Shown in pieces: positions 17,150-27,176 of a DNA stretch of 64,000 nt (position 1 is its first letter; each line of letters starts with the position of its first letter). The position numbers were made by a program, and so were the translations under genes. Source of the stretch: Gammaproteobacteria bacterium (GTDB taxonomy: Bacteria; Pseudomonadota; Gammaproteobacteria; Poriferisulfidales; GCA-002705445); NCBI GenBank assembly GCA_018675635.1, contig JABGXU010000007.1, positions 379,366 to 443,365 of the forward strand, in the 5' to 3' direction. The notes under the pieces are model-generated. The model had not been told where the DNA came from, made no database searches, and was given only the letters and a program-made list of their open reading frames with translations.

Positions 17150-18322
17150 ATGTCAAAAGAATTTTACAGATTAAATAGACTTCCACCATATATATTTAAT
17201 GAAATTAATGAATTAAAAATAATGGCAAGGAAGAAGGGCGACGATGTTATTGATTTTGGCATGGGAAACCCAGACCAAAAGACACCAGAACATATCATTA
17301 AAAAAATGCAAGAATGCTCTGATAAGGATAATGTTCATAGATATTCTGCTTCTAAGGGTATACCACGTTTAAGAAAAGCGATTTGTAATTGGTATGAAGA
17401 TAAATTTAATGTATCTGTTAATCCGGAGTCGGAAGCAATTGTCACTATAGGCTCAAAAGAGGGTCTTGCTCATTTATCTTTAGCAACACTAAATCATGGT
17501 GATTCTGTTATTGTGCCAAGCCCAGCTTATCCTATTCATCCCTATGGTGCTGTTATAGCTGGAGCAGAAATTATTTATATAAAGGCCGATGATGATAGCG
17601 AGTTATTTTTCAAGTCTTTGGATGATGCTATTAACAAAGCTAGGCCAATACCAAAAATGATCATTGCAAATTTCCCATCCAATCCAACAACGCGGTGCGT
17701 AGATATAGATTTTTTAAAAGAATTAGTTAGGATTGCTAAAAAATATGGTATATATCTAGTTCACGATATTGCTTATGCAGATATAGTATTTGATGGATAT
17801 AAAGCTCCTTCAGTGCTACAAGTTATGGGGGCGAAAGATATAGCTGTTGAATTTTATACTCTATCAAAATCTTATAACATGCCTGGATGGAGAATTGCTT
17901 TTATGTGCGGTAATCAAAAATTAGTTGACGCATTAGCAAGAATTAAATCTTATATGGATTATGGAACTTACACGCCATTGCAAGTTGGCGCGATAACTGC
18001 TTTAGAAGGACCTCAAGAGTGCGTAGAAGAAATAAGAATAATGTATAAAAATCGAAGAGATGTTTTGTGCAAAGGTCTTAATGATATTGGGTGGGATGTA
18101 ACGCCATCAAAAGCTACTATGTTTGTGTGGGCAAAAATACCTAATAAATATAAACACCTAGGCTCATTAGAATTTAGTAAAATGCTTTTAAAAAAAGCTA
18201 AAGTAGCAGTTTCTCCAGGTATTGGATTTGGAGAGTATGGAAATGATTTTGTTAGGTTTAGTTTAATAGAGAACGAACAAAGAACTAAGCAAGCTGTTAG
18301 AAGTTTAAAAAATATTATATAA
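17150..18322 (+). CDS. alaC: Class I aminotransferase, AlaC-like (glutamate-pyruvate aminotransferase)
   Basis: A 390-residue fold-type I PLP enzyme. VIDFGMGNPDQKTPEHI, VPSPAYPIHPYGAVIAGA, NFPSNPTTRCV, and the PLP lysine in YTLSKSYNMPGWRIAF are AlaC-like; AlaC makes alanine from pyruvate. The ATG at 17150 is preferred over the TTG at 17144 because it starts directly at the conserved SKEFYRLNRLPPYIF. Neighbours hom and (convergent) thrC suggest coordinated aspartate-family amino acid synthesis; the order aminotransferase-hom-thrC is widespread in Proteobacteria, except that thrC is inverted here. Confidence 0.9.
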   Translation: MSKEFYRLNRLPPYIFNEINELKIMARKKGDDVIDFGMGNPDQKTPEHIIKKMQECSDKDNVHRYSASKGIPRLRKAICNWYEDKFNVSVNPESEAIVTIGSKEGLAHLSLATLNHGDSVIVPSPAYPIHPYGAVIAGAEIIYIKADDDSELFFKSLDDAINKARPIPKMIIANFPSNPTTRCVDIDFLKELVRIAKKYGIYLVHDIAYADIVFDGYKAPSVLQVMGAKDIAVEFYTLSKSYNMPGWRIAFMCGNQKLVDALARIKSYMDYGTYTPLQVGAITALEGPQECVEEIRIMYKNRRDVLCKGLNDIGWDVTPSKATMFVWAKIPNKYKHLGSLEFSKMLLKKAKVAVSPGIGFGEYGNDFVRFSLIENEQRTKQAVRSLKNII

Positions 18323-18336
18323 TTAAATTTATTCAT

Positions 18337-19653
18337 ATGAAAAATAAAAAAATAAGAATTGGAATAGCAGGGCTGGGCACTGTTGGAAGTGGTGTTGTAA
18401 ATCTTTTAGATAAAAATAAAGAAGAAATATTTAGAAGAACTGGCTTTGAAATTGAAATTGCAGCAATTTCTGCAACAGATAAAACTAAACAAAGAGATTG
18501 CGATATTACTGGATTTAAATTTTATTCTAATCCTTTAGATTTAATTGATTCTGAACAAATTGATATTATTGTAGAATTAATTGGTGGAGATAAGGTTGCA
18601 AAAGAATTGGTGTTAAAATCCATTAAGAAAAATATTCACGTAGTTACAGCTAATAAAGCTTTAATTGCACTTCATGGAAACGAGATTTCTGAAATTTCTG
18701 AAAAGAATCAATGTGACGTTGCTTTTGAGGCTTCCGTAGCAGGAGCTGTTCCTATAATTAAGGTTATTAGAGAGTCTTTAAGTGCTAACAAGATTTTTTG
18801 GATTGCTGGCATCATAAATGGAACTACTAATTTTATCTTAACCAAAATGTTACAGACAAAAAAGAACTTTGATGACGTTTTAGAGGAAGCTAAAAAACTA
18901 GGTTACGCCGAAGCTGATCCGGCTTTTGACATAGGCGGAATTGATGCTGCACATAAACTCGCAATTCTTTCTTCAATATCATTTGGCATTCCTCTTGATT
19001 TTAATTCAATATATGTTGAAGGCATTGAAAATATTGAGTTGGATGATTTAAATTATGCTAAAGAGCTTGGTTATGTAATTAAGCATTTGGCTATAGGTAG
19101 AAGGGTTAAAAATGGTATTGAACTTAGGGTTCATCCATGCCTTATCCCTAACACAAGGTTAATTGCGAATGTAGATGGCGTCAAAAATGCAGTTGTAGTA
19201 TCTTCAGATGCTGCAGGCCCAACGCTATATTATGGTGCTGGAGCTGGTAGTTTAGCTACTGCATCGTCAGTAGTTTCAGATATTATTGATATATCCAGAA
19301 AAATAATATCAAAAAGTAACGTAAGTGTGCCACTGCAAAGTTATCAGCAGGGCTCTCAGTCTAAAGAAAATATCTTAAATATTAGAGAAATAAAATCAAG
19401 ATACTACTTAAGAATAAGAGTTATAAATGAACCTGGAGTTTTAGCTCGCATAACAAAAATATTTGGAAGTAAGTCAATAAGTATTGAATCTATTCTTCAA
19501 AAGGAAGACTTAATTAATGATGAGTTTGTTCCAATAGTATTAGTAACGCATGCCGTTGTAGAAAAAAATATTACAGATGCATTGGTTGATATTGAAAATT
19601 TAGAAGTTGTTAAAGATAAAATAATAAAAATAAGAATTGAAGAGCTGAATTAA
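18337..19653 (+). CDS. hom: Homoserine dehydrogenase
   Basis: A 438-residue NAD(P)-dependent enzyme that reduces aspartate semialdehyde to homoserine. The N-terminal Rossmann motif is GIAGLGTVGSGVV; the catalytic domain has VTANKALIA, ASVAGAVPII, GIINGTTNFILTKM and EADPAFDIGGIDAAHKLAIL with the catalytic Lys; YYGAGAGSLATASSVVSDI follows. A C-terminal ACT domain (about 355-438, LRIRVINEPGVLARITKIFG) suggests feedback control, probably by threonine. It is a monofunctional Hom, without a fused aspartokinase. Confidence 0.97.
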   Translation: MKNKKIRIGIAGLGTVGSGVVNLLDKNKEEIFRRTGFEIEIAAISATDKTKQRDCDITGFKFYSNPLDLIDSEQIDIIVELIGGDKVAKELVLKSIKKNIHVVTANKALIALHGNEISEISEKNQCDVAFEASVAGAVPIIKVIRESLSANKIFWIAGIINGTTNFILTKMLQTKKNFDDVLEEAKKLGYAEADPAFDIGGIDAAHKLAILSSISFGIPLDFNSIYVEGIENIELDDLNYAKELGYVIKHLAIGRRVKNGIELRVHPCLIPNTRLIANVDGVKNAVVVSSDAAGPTLYYGAGAGSLATASSVVSDIIDISRKIISKSNVSVPLQSYQQGSQSKENILNIREIKSRYYLRIRVINEPGVLARITKIFGSKSISIESILQKEDLINDEFVPIVLVTHAVVEKNITDALVDIENLEVVKDKIIKIRIEELN

Positions 19654-19658
19654 TAATT

Positions 19659-21038
19659 TTAAATATTTTCAATTATATAATTTTTAACTAGTTCAGTATT
19701 ATTATCTAAATTTATATATTTTTCTTCTAAGGAAATTAAATCTTTAAGTGATTTAGGTTGAATTGGGTACTCTCCAATAGACATTTTAATAGAATTAGGA
19801 AACTTAGCTGGATGTGCGCATGCTAAAGCTATATTTATATCATTATTATCAAGCTCATTAAGTATACTTAAGCTTGTTGCGGTATGTGGGTCAGATATAT
19901 AGTTGTGTTTATCATAAATATCCTTAATAGTATCCAATGTTAATTTATCGTTAATGCTTTTTGACTTATAAAATAATTGTAAATGGTTTAATATTTTACC
20001 GCTTAAGTCATATTTTTTATTCTCCAGAAATGATTTCATAAGATTGTTTAAATCTTTAGAATTATAATTAAGAGATTCAAATAATTGTCTTTCAAAATTA
20101 CTAGATATTTGTATATCCATACTAGGACTTATTGTGCTTTTAACATCTTTTAGTGACATGTCTCCATTTGAAATTGTTCTGTGCATAATATCATTAGAGT
20201 TTGTAGCTACAAAAAGCTTATTAATTGGCAACCCCATTAGTCCAGAAATATGAGCAGCATATACGTTGCCAAAATTTCCAGTTGGAACAATAAAGTTAAC
20301 TTTTTTATTAAAATTATTAGCTTGAATATAAGCCCAAAAAAAATATACAGACTGAGAAATTATTCTTGCCCAATTTATAGAGTTTATAGCTGATAATGTT
20401 GTTTTACTTTTCAGGTCGTTAGAAACAAATAATTTTTTTACAATATTTTGACAATCATCAAACGTACCATTGATTGATATATTGTAAACATTATTTGATA
20501 GAACTGATGTCATTTGTTTTCTTTGTATTTCAGATGTTTTATCTTTCGGGTGAAGAATAAATATTTTAATATTATCTTTATCCTTGCATGCTTCAATTGC
20601 TGCAGAACCCGTATCGCCAGATGTTGCGCCGATTACAGTAATATTCTGATTATTTTTATTTAAGTAATGCTGAAATAAATTTCCTAACATTTGAAGAGGA
20701 TAATCCTTAAATGCATATGTGGGCCCATGAAAGAGCTCTAATATATATGAATTATCTTTTAATTTAATTAAAGGAGCTATTTTTTCATGAGTAAATACTT
20801 TATAGGTTTGTTTTGATATTTTCTCTAGTTCAGAATTGTTAATTGTACCCCCAAGATATTTTGAAAGTATTATTGTAGAAAGTTCTGAATAGCTTATATT
20901 ATTATTAAATATTTCTTCCGTATTTAGTTTCGGCCAAGATTTTGGCATATACAAACCGCCATCTGGCGCTAAGCCTTCTATAATAATTTCATCAAATGAT
21001 TTATTTAAATTCGAGTTTCTTGTACTGCAGTACTTCAT
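19659..21038 (-). CDS. thrC: Threonine synthase
   Basis: A 459-residue PLP enzyme that converts O-phosphohomoserine to threonine. APDGGLYMP near the N-terminus, FHGPTYAFKDYPLQMLG with the PLP Lys, GATSGDTGSAAIEACK and VPTGNFGNVYAA are the family motifs, and the length matches the long (E. coli/yeast-like) class. It is on the opposite strand from hom and meets it with five bases between stops, while in many relatives hom and thrC are co-oriented. purB lies three bases upstream on the same strand. Confidence 0.96.
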   Translation of the reverse strand: MKYCSTRNSNLNKSFDEIIIEGLAPDGGLYMPKSWPKLNTEEIFNNNISYSELSTIILSKYLGGTINNSELEKISKQTYKVFTHEKIAPLIKLKDNSYILELFHGPTYAFKDYPLQMLGNLFQHYLNKNNQNITVIGATSGDTGSAAIEACKDKDNIKIFILHPKDKTSEIQRKQMTSVLSNNVYNISINGTFDDCQNIVKKLFVSNDLKSKTTLSAINSINWARIISQSVYFFWAYIQANNFNKKVNFIVPTGNFGNVYAAHISGLMGLPINKLFVATNSNDIMHRTISNGDMSLKDVKSTISPSMDIQISSNFERQLFESLNYNSKDLNNLMKSFLENKKYDLSGKILNHLQLFYKSKSINDKLTLDTIKDIYDKHNYISDPHTATSLSILNELDNNDINIALACAHPAKFPNSIKMSIGEYPIQPKSLKDLISLEEKYINLDNNTELVKNYIIENI

Positions 21039-21041
21039 TAT

Positions 21042-22424
21042 CTAATTTCTTTTTAGTGTAAGTTTATTTGCTAATCCAATATAATCTCTTGGTTTTAGCT
21101 TTAATAATTTTTTCTTAAGATTATCATCAAGATCACAACCGTTAATTATAGATGCTATTGAATCTTTATCTATTATTTTACCTCTTGTGGCGTCTTTAAT
21201 AATCTCATAACTATTTTTAATGTTGTGGTATCTCATAACTATTTGTATTGGTTCTGCAAGAACTTCCCAGCTATTATCTAAGTCAGAATTAATTTTTTTG
21301 AGATTAATATCAATCTTATTCATGCCTTTTATTAATGATATTATAGATAAATAAAAATGAGAATATATAACACCAAGATTTCTCAAAACTGTAGAATCAC
21401 TAAGGTCTCTTTGAAGTCTAGATGATAATAACTTTCTGCTAATTGATTGGCTTAATGTAGAAGTAATTTCTAAGTTACCTTCTGCATTTTCAAAGTCAAT
21501 TGGATTTACTTTATGAGGCATTGTTGAAGAGCCAATTTCATTTTTTATATTTTTTTGTTTTAAATAATCAAGCATTATGTATAACCATATATCTCTAGAA
21601 AAATCTAAAAGTATATTTGCTATCATAGTAATATCATTCAGGGACTCTGATAACCAATCATGATTTTCTATTTGAGTAGTATATTCATTTTGCTCAAGAC
21701 CAAGCGATTTTAAAAATTTTTTAGTTGTAACATCCCATTTAATTTCAGGCAGAACAAAAAGGTGAGCATTATAGTTTCCAACAGCACCATTCATTTTTGC
21801 AAAAACTTTTCTAGTTTTCATTAATTCTTTTTGCTTCACAATTCTAGAAGTGAAAACCTTTAATTCTTTTCCAAAAGTAGTTGGGGTAGCTTTTTGTCCA
21901 TGAGTTCTAGATAACATAGGAGTGTCTGCATATTTAATCTCGTTTATTTTTATTATTTTTAAAAGATCATTTATTTTATTTAATAAAATTACTTTTGTAT
22001 CTTTGTACATTAGCGCATACGATATATTATTAATATCTTCAGAAGTAGCACAGAAATGTATTAATTCCTTTTTATTTTTTAAGGATTTATGTTTATCAAA
22101 TTTGTTTTTTAAAAAATATTCTATAGATTTTACATCATGATTTGTAATTTTTTCAATATTTTTAATTTCTTTGGCGTCATTAATTCCAAAATTTTTATTT
22201 ATATTAAGAAGGTATTCTTTTTCTGATTTATTTATCGCAAATCTTTTCTTAATTGGGTTTAATGCTGATAAGAAAATAAACCATTTTATTTCTACATAAA
22301 GCCTATTTTTGATTAACCCGTATTCGCTATTTGTGTCTATAATTTGCTGGTCTATCTGCGATGAATACCTCCCATCTATTGGAGATATTGCTTTTAATGA
22401 GTAATCATTATTTTTATTTGCCAT
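21042..22424 (-). CDS. purB: Adenylosuccinate lyase
   Basis: A 460-residue member of the fumarase/aspartase superfamily catalysing two steps of purine synthesis. SPIDGRYSSQI, EIKWFIFLSAL, TSEDINNISYALM, TPMLSRTHGQKATPTTFGKEL and the signature GSSTMPHKVNPIDFENAEGN are all present. The length and start are like the E. coli-type enzyme (456). In E. coli hflD-purB are adjacent; here acnA and fumC lie between. It probably forms an operon with thrC. Confidence 0.96.
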   Translation of the reverse strand: MANKNNDYSLKAISPIDGRYSSQIDQQIIDTNSEYGLIKNRLYVEIKWFIFLSALNPIKKRFAINKSEKEYLLNINKNFGINDAKEIKNIEKITNHDVKSIEYFLKNKFDKHKSLKNKKELIHFCATSEDINNISYALMYKDTKVILLNKINDLLKIIKINEIKYADTPMLSRTHGQKATPTTFGKELKVFTSRIVKQKELMKTRKVFAKMNGAVGNYNAHLFVLPEIKWDVTTKKFLKSLGLEQNEYTTQIENHDWLSESLNDITMIANILLDFSRDIWLYIMLDYLKQKNIKNEIGSSTMPHKVNPIDFENAEGNLEITSTLSQSISRKLLSSRLQRDLSDSTVLRNLGVIYSHFYLSIISLIKGMNKIDINLKKINSDLDNSWEVLAEPIQIVMRYHNIKNSYEIIKDATRGKIIDKDSIASIINGCDLDDNLKKKLLKLKPRDYIGLANKLTLKRN

Positions 22425-22433
22425 TTTTCAACT

Positions 22434-22469
22434 TTGCAGTAGTAATATACAATTAGATTATACTATAAT
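22434..22469 (+). promoter_or_regulatory. Possible fumC promoter
   Basis: TTGCAG at 22434-22439 and the overlapping -10-like boxes TATACT (22459-22464) and TATAAT (22464-22469) lie in the purB/fumC divergent gap. The spacer to TATACT is 19 bases, longer than ideal. It would place transcription initiation close to base 22472, ahead of the preferred ATG at 22504. The call rests on hexamer resemblance only. Confidence 0.3.
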
Positions 22470-22503
22470 TATATAGTCAATGTTAATAAGAGATACTAAA
22501 TCA

Positions 22504-23895
22504 ATGAATAAAAAAGTTAATAAATTTCGAGTAGAGAACGATAGTATGGGTGATGTAAAAATTCCTTCAGATGCTTTATATGGACCGCAAACCCAAAGGG
22601 CAGTTGATAATTTTTTAATTAGCGATCTTGTTATGCCTAGAGAATTTATATCTAGTATTTTGCACGTAAAAATTGCTGCTGCAAAAGCTAATTATAAGCT
22701 TGGTTTAATAGATAAGAAAATATGCGAGACTATTGTAAGAAGTGCTGAATTTTTACAAAAATCATATGTCGATGAAAACTTCCCCATAGATGTTTTTCAA
22801 ACTGGATCAGGTACCAGTACCAACATGAATGTTAATGAAGTTATATCAAATATTTCAAAGAAAAAATTTAAAATAAAACTTCATCCTAATGACCATGTTA
22901 ATATGTCTCAAAGCTCAAATGATGTTATTCCGTCAGCAATAAATCATTGTGCTTACTCTATAGCCAATACCAAGTTATTGCCATCATTAGTTCTATTATC
23001 AAAAGAGATTGATTCTAAATCTAAAAAATTAAGAAATGTTGTTAAAACAGGTAGAACACATCTTATGGATGCTATGCCTATAACTTTTGAGCAAGAATTA
23101 TCAGGTTGGAAATCTCAAGTTGATGACAATATATCCAGTTTAAAAAACACACTTTTAAGATTGAAAAGATTAACTATCGGTGGCACTGCTGTAGGAACAG
23201 GAATTAATGCACACAAATTATTTACGAAAGAATTTTTAGTTGCTTTAAATAAAAATTCTAAATTAAAGTATATTGATAAAAAAAATAAATTTGAAGGTTC
23301 GAGCTCTCAAGATGATGTTGTTCTTTATAGTGCAAATCTTAGAGCAATAGCGATTTCGTTAATTAAAATATCTAACGATCTTAGATGGATGAACTCTGGA
23401 CCTGGAGCAGGAATTAGCGATATTACTTTAAAAGCATTGCAGCCGGGTAGCAGTATTATGCCTGGAAAAGTGAATCCAGTAATTCCAGAATCTGCATTAA
23501 TGGCGTGCTATCAAGTAGTAGGAAATGATACTACGATAATGTTATGCGGACAGTCTGGTAACTTTCAACTTAATGTTGCTTTGCCAGTTATTGCATACAA
23601 CATTGTTCAGAGTTCTAATATTATTTCTAATACTGCTATTAGCTTGTCTAAAAAATGCATTCGCGATTTTGAAGTAAATAAGGAAACTATAAAAACATCG
23701 CTAAATTCAAATCCAATTTTAGTAACGGCTTTAAATAGAATTATTGGTTATGAAAAGGGCGCATATATTGCTAAAAAAGCATATAAACTTGGATTGCCAA
23801 TTATTGAAGTTGCTTTAAAGGAAACGAACCTTTCAGAAAAAGAGTTAAAAAAATTATTAGACCCTTTGCTGTTAACAAAGGGCGGTATAAAATAA
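22504..23895 (+). CDS. fumC: Fumarate hydratase, class II
   Basis: A 463-residue iron-independent fumarase of the TCA cycle. VENDSMGDVKIPSDALYGPQTQRA opens the enzyme, TGSGTSTNMNVNEVI and HPNDHVNMSQSSNDVIPSA line the active site, GRTHLMDAMPITFEQEL follows, and GSSIMPGKVNPVIPE is the superfamily signature. An in-frame ATG at 22480 would add eight residues; 22504 is preferred because homologues begin there and 22480 would sit only about ten bases below the candidate -10. It converges on acnA with four bases between stops. Confidence 0.95.
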   Translation: MNKKVNKFRVENDSMGDVKIPSDALYGPQTQRAVDNFLISDLVMPREFISSILHVKIAAAKANYKLGLIDKKICETIVRSAEFLQKSYVDENFPIDVFQTGSGTSTNMNVNEVISNISKKKFKIKLHPNDHVNMSQSSNDVIPSAINHCAYSIANTKLLPSLVLLSKEIDSKSKKLRNVVKTGRTHLMDAMPITFEQELSGWKSQVDDNISSLKNTLLRLKRLTIGGTAVGTGINAHKLFTKEFLVALNKNSKLKYIDKKNKFEGSSSQDDVVLYSANLRAIAISLIKISNDLRWMNSGPGAGISDITLKALQPGSSIMPGKVNPVIPESALMACYQVVGNDTTIMLCGQSGNFQLNVALPVIAYNIVQSSNIISNTAISLSKKCIRDFEVNKETIKTSLNSNPILVTALNRIIGYEKGAYIAKKAYKLGLPIIEVALKETNLSEKELKKLLDPLLLTKGGIK

Positions 23896-23899
23896 AAAC

Positions 23900-26536
23900 T
23901 TAAGAAGCAATTTGTTTTAAAACGTATTGTAAGATTCCGCCACTTTTAAAATACTTAATTTCTTGAGGAGTATCAATTCTAACATTTGCCTTAAATATTT
24001 TTTTGTTTACACCATCATCTGCCTCAATCATAACATATTTAGAGCAACCGCTATTTATGCCTTTTATAGTATATTTCTCTGTCCCAGTTAAATTATATGT
24101 GTCCCCACTTTCACCATCTTTAAATTGAAGCGGCAAAATTCCCATTCCTACAAGATTAGATCTGTGTATTCTTTCAAAACTTTCTGCTAGTACTGCTGTT
24201 ACACCCTGAAGTTTTGGTCCTTTAGCAGCCCAATCTCTTGAGGACCCACTACCATATTCTTTTCCCGCAATAATAATTGTTGAAACATTTTCTTTTTTAT
24301 ATTTCATAGCAGCATCAAAAATCGTCATTTCATTATTTGACGGGAGATGTAAAGTATATCCACCCTCGATATCTGGAACTAATTTATTTCTTAATCTAAT
24401 ATTTGCAAAAGTACCTCTCATCATTACATGATGATTTCCTCTTCTTGATCCATATGAATTAAATTCACTCGGCTTAACATTCTTACTAATTAAATATTTG
24501 CCAGCAGGGCTATCTTCTTTTATATTGCCAGCTGGCGATATGTGATCAGTTGTTACTGAGTCCCCTAAGTAAGCAAGTACACGCGCAGAAGATATTTCAT
24601 CTACAACAATGTCTTCTTTTGACATATTGTCGAAATATGGTGGATTAGCTATATATGTTGAATCACCCCATTCGTATTGATTATTTGTTTTAATATTAAT
24701 ATCTTTCCATTCTTTTTTGCCATCATATATATTTTCATAAGATAGCTTAAATTGCTCTGGCGTTAATGAGGACTTTAAAATTTTATTAACTTCTGAATTA
24801 GATGGCCAAATATCTTTTAAAAATATTTCCTCCCCGTCATCTTTGACCGCTAGAGGTTCATTTATTATATCAATATTCATAGTGCCTGCTATTGAATATG
24901 CTATTACTAATGGCGGTGACGCCAAATAATTTAATTTAACCTCGGAATGAATTCTGCCTTCAAAGTTTCTGTTGCCAGATAGTACTGATGCTACTATAAG
25001 ATTATTTTTCTTAATACCATCACTAATTTCTTTTATTAGCGGTCCAGAATTTCCTATGCAAGTTGTGCATCCGTAACCTACGTTATGAAAACCTAATTCT
25101 TCCATAGGTTTTATTAAATTTGAATTTTTTAGATACTCCATAACAACTCTTGATCCTGGCGCAAGAGAAGTTTTTACCCATGGTTTTCTTTCTAATCCTA
25201 ATTCTCTAGCCTTTTTTGCGACCAAGCCAGCAGCAATCATAACACTTGGGTTAGATGTATTAGTGCATGAAGTTATTGCTGCAATTACTATATCTCCATT
25301 ATCAATATTAAATGTATTATTATTGATAGTTATTTTTGACGGTTTATTTGATGGAGATATAATTTCTAATTCTTTATTATAAAATTTTTTAGAGTCTTTT
25401 AAATCAATTCTATCTTGAGGTCTTTTTGGTCCTGATATAGAAGGCATGATGGATGATATATCTAGATCAATATTTTCAGAATACTGTGCTTTTTCACAAT
25501 CATTTCTTGTTAATCCTATTTTTGATGAATACTGTTTAATTAATTCAATCTGGGATGCGTCTCTATTTGATAATCTCATATAATCAATAGTTTCTTCATC
25601 AATAGGAAAAATACCGCAAGTTGCGCCATATTCAGGAGCCATATTTGCAATTGTTGCTCTATCTCCTATAGATAAATTGTCTAAACCACTACCATAAAAC
25701 TCTACAAATTTACCAACTACACCATGTTTTCTGAGTATTTCTACAATATTTAAAACAAGATCTGTGGCAGTTGTTCCCTCAGGCAATTCACCTGTTAATT
25801 TAAATCCTACAACTTTTGGTATCAGCATAGAAATTGGCTGACCAAGCATTGATGCTTCTGCTTCAATTCCACCAACTCCCCATCCTAAAATACCTATTCC
25901 GTTAATCATTGTTGTATGTGAATCTGTTCCAACAACTGTATCTGGGTAAGCATATAATTTGTTATCAATATTATCAGTAAATACACATCTAGCTAAATAT
26001 TCTATATTTATTTGATGAACTATCCCTGTATCCGGAGGAACAACTTTAAAATTAGAGAAAGTTGATTGACCCCATTTTAAAAATTTATATCTTTCAAGGT
26101 TTCTTTGATATTCAAGTTTCGCATTAAGACTAAAAGCATCTTTGCTGCCAAAATTATCAACTTGTACTGAGTGATCAATTACTAATTCTGCTGGTTGCAA
26201 TGGGTTTATATCATTAGGATTTTTACCTAACTTCTTTATAGCATCTCTCATAGCAGCTAAGTCTACCACTGCTGGAACACCAGTAAAATCTTGCATTAAA
26301 ACACGCGCAGGCCTGAAGGCGATTTCTTTTTTAGTTGCGTTTTTTTGCCAATCTACAATGGACTCAATATCTTTTTTTGTTACTGTCAAATTATCTTCGT
26401 TTCTAACTAAATTTTCTAATAAAATTTTTATTGAGTATGGTAGTTTTTCAACTCCATCTATTTTAGATATATCAAATATCGTATATTCTTTTCCATTACA
26501 ATTTATATTTGTTTTTGTATTAAAGCTATTATTCAT
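23900..26536 (-). CDS. acnA: Aconitate hydratase A
   Basis: An 878-residue aconitase that isomerises citrate to isocitrate with a [4Fe-4S] cluster. RVLMQDFTGVPAVVDLAAMRDA, VDHSVQVDNFGS, VGTDSHTTMINGIGILGWGVGGIEAEA, AITSCTNTSNPSVMIAAG (first cluster Cys) and GYGCTTCIGNSGP (second and third Cys) are intact, and the C-terminal swivel domain has GSRRGNHHVMMRGTFANIR and GKEYGSGSSRDWAAKG. It is the AcnA/IRP1-like type. It follows hflD by 22 bases and may be read from the infA-nudJ-mnmA-hflD unit. Confidence 0.98.
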   Translation of the reverse strand: MNNSFNTKTNINCNGKEYTIFDISKIDGVEKLPYSIKILLENLVRNEDNLTVTKKDIESIVDWQKNATKKEIAFRPARVLMQDFTGVPAVVDLAAMRDAIKKLGKNPNDINPLQPAELVIDHSVQVDNFGSKDAFSLNAKLEYQRNLERYKFLKWGQSTFSNFKVVPPDTGIVHQINIEYLARCVFTDNIDNKLYAYPDTVVGTDSHTTMINGIGILGWGVGGIEAEASMLGQPISMLIPKVVGFKLTGELPEGTTATDLVLNIVEILRKHGVVGKFVEFYGSGLDNLSIGDRATIANMAPEYGATCGIFPIDEETIDYMRLSNRDASQIELIKQYSSKIGLTRNDCEKAQYSENIDLDISSIMPSISGPKRPQDRIDLKDSKKFYNKELEIISPSNKPSKITINNNTFNIDNGDIVIAAITSCTNTSNPSVMIAAGLVAKKARELGLERKPWVKTSLAPGSRVVMEYLKNSNLIKPMEELGFHNVGYGCTTCIGNSGPLIKEISDGIKKNNLIVASVLSGNRNFEGRIHSEVKLNYLASPPLVIAYSIAGTMNIDIINEPLAVKDDGEEIFLKDIWPSNSEVNKILKSSLTPEQFKLSYENIYDGKKEWKDINIKTNNQYEWGDSTYIANPPYFDNMSKEDIVVDEISSARVLAYLGDSVTTDHISPAGNIKEDSPAGKYLISKNVKPSEFNSYGSRRGNHHVMMRGTFANIRLRNKLVPDIEGGYTLHLPSNNEMTIFDAAMKYKKENVSTIIIAGKEYGSGSSRDWAAKGPKLQGVTAVLAESFERIHRSNLVGMGILPLQFKDGESGDTYNLTGTEKYTIKGINSGCSKYVMIEADDGVNKKIFKANVRIDTPQEIKYFKSGGILQYVLKQIAS

Positions 26537-26558
26537 TAAAATTTATCCTTGTTATATG

Positions 26559-27176
26559 TCACATAAAAAATTTGTTACATTTATTTAAAATTTCTTTTCT
26601 TCTGAACATAAGCTGCCATTTTGTCCCACCATGATTTGACCATAGAACTGCTGCTCTTATTCCACTTAATAATAATGCCCTTATTAGTGAAGAATTTTCT
26701 TCTAAATATTCTTTTTTTCCAGATATAATTACTCTAGGCTGGATAATACTTATATGATCAGTATAAATAGCTTCAGAATATAAAATTAGGTCATCTAAAT
26801 TAGTAGCCATCATACTATTTTCATGGTAATTATCAATTTTTTTTCTAATTAAATCCTTCAAGGTATTAATTTTATTTAAATTTTTTTGAATTAATAATAT
26901 AGATAATATGTATTTTTGGACATTAATTAATGATAAATCATTTCTCCCAGTTAATAGTTGTTTAAGAGTATTAAATCCCAAAAATAAATTTTTTTTATTT
27001 ACATATATATCTGCACTAATATTCGTATCTTTGATATATATGCTATTTATTAAAATTTCTATTTCATTTGTAATCTTTTGATTTGATATAGATATTTTAT
27101 CTATTAAATATGCGCATTGTAATAATGCACACAACGACATAATATAATTATCATCAATACTTGTTAATTTAAACAT
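26559..27176 (-). CDS. hflD: High-frequency lysogenization protein HflD homologue
   Basis: A 205-residue mostly helical protein of the HflD (YcfC, DUF489) family, which is largely confined to Gammaproteobacteria. LCALLQCAYLIDKIS near the N-terminus, GFNTLKQLLTGRN, and the C-terminal IQPRVIISGKKEYLEENSSLIRALLLSGIRAAVLW with WHGG-like SNHGGTKWQL are characteristic. In E. coli it is a peripheral inner-membrane protein that affects lambda lysogeny, and its normal cellular job is unclear. It overlaps mnmA by eight bases, the conserved mnmA-hflD pairing. Confidence 0.9.
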   Translation of the reverse strand: MFKLTSIDDNYIMSLCALLQCAYLIDKISISNQKITNEIEILINSIYIKDTNISADIYVNKKNLFLGFNTLKQLLTGRNDLSLINVQKYILSILLIQKNLNKINTLKDLIRKKIDNYHENSMMATNLDDLILYSEAIYTDHISIIQPRVIISGKKEYLEENSSLIRALLLSGIRAAVLWSNHGGTKWQLMFRRKEILNKCNKFFM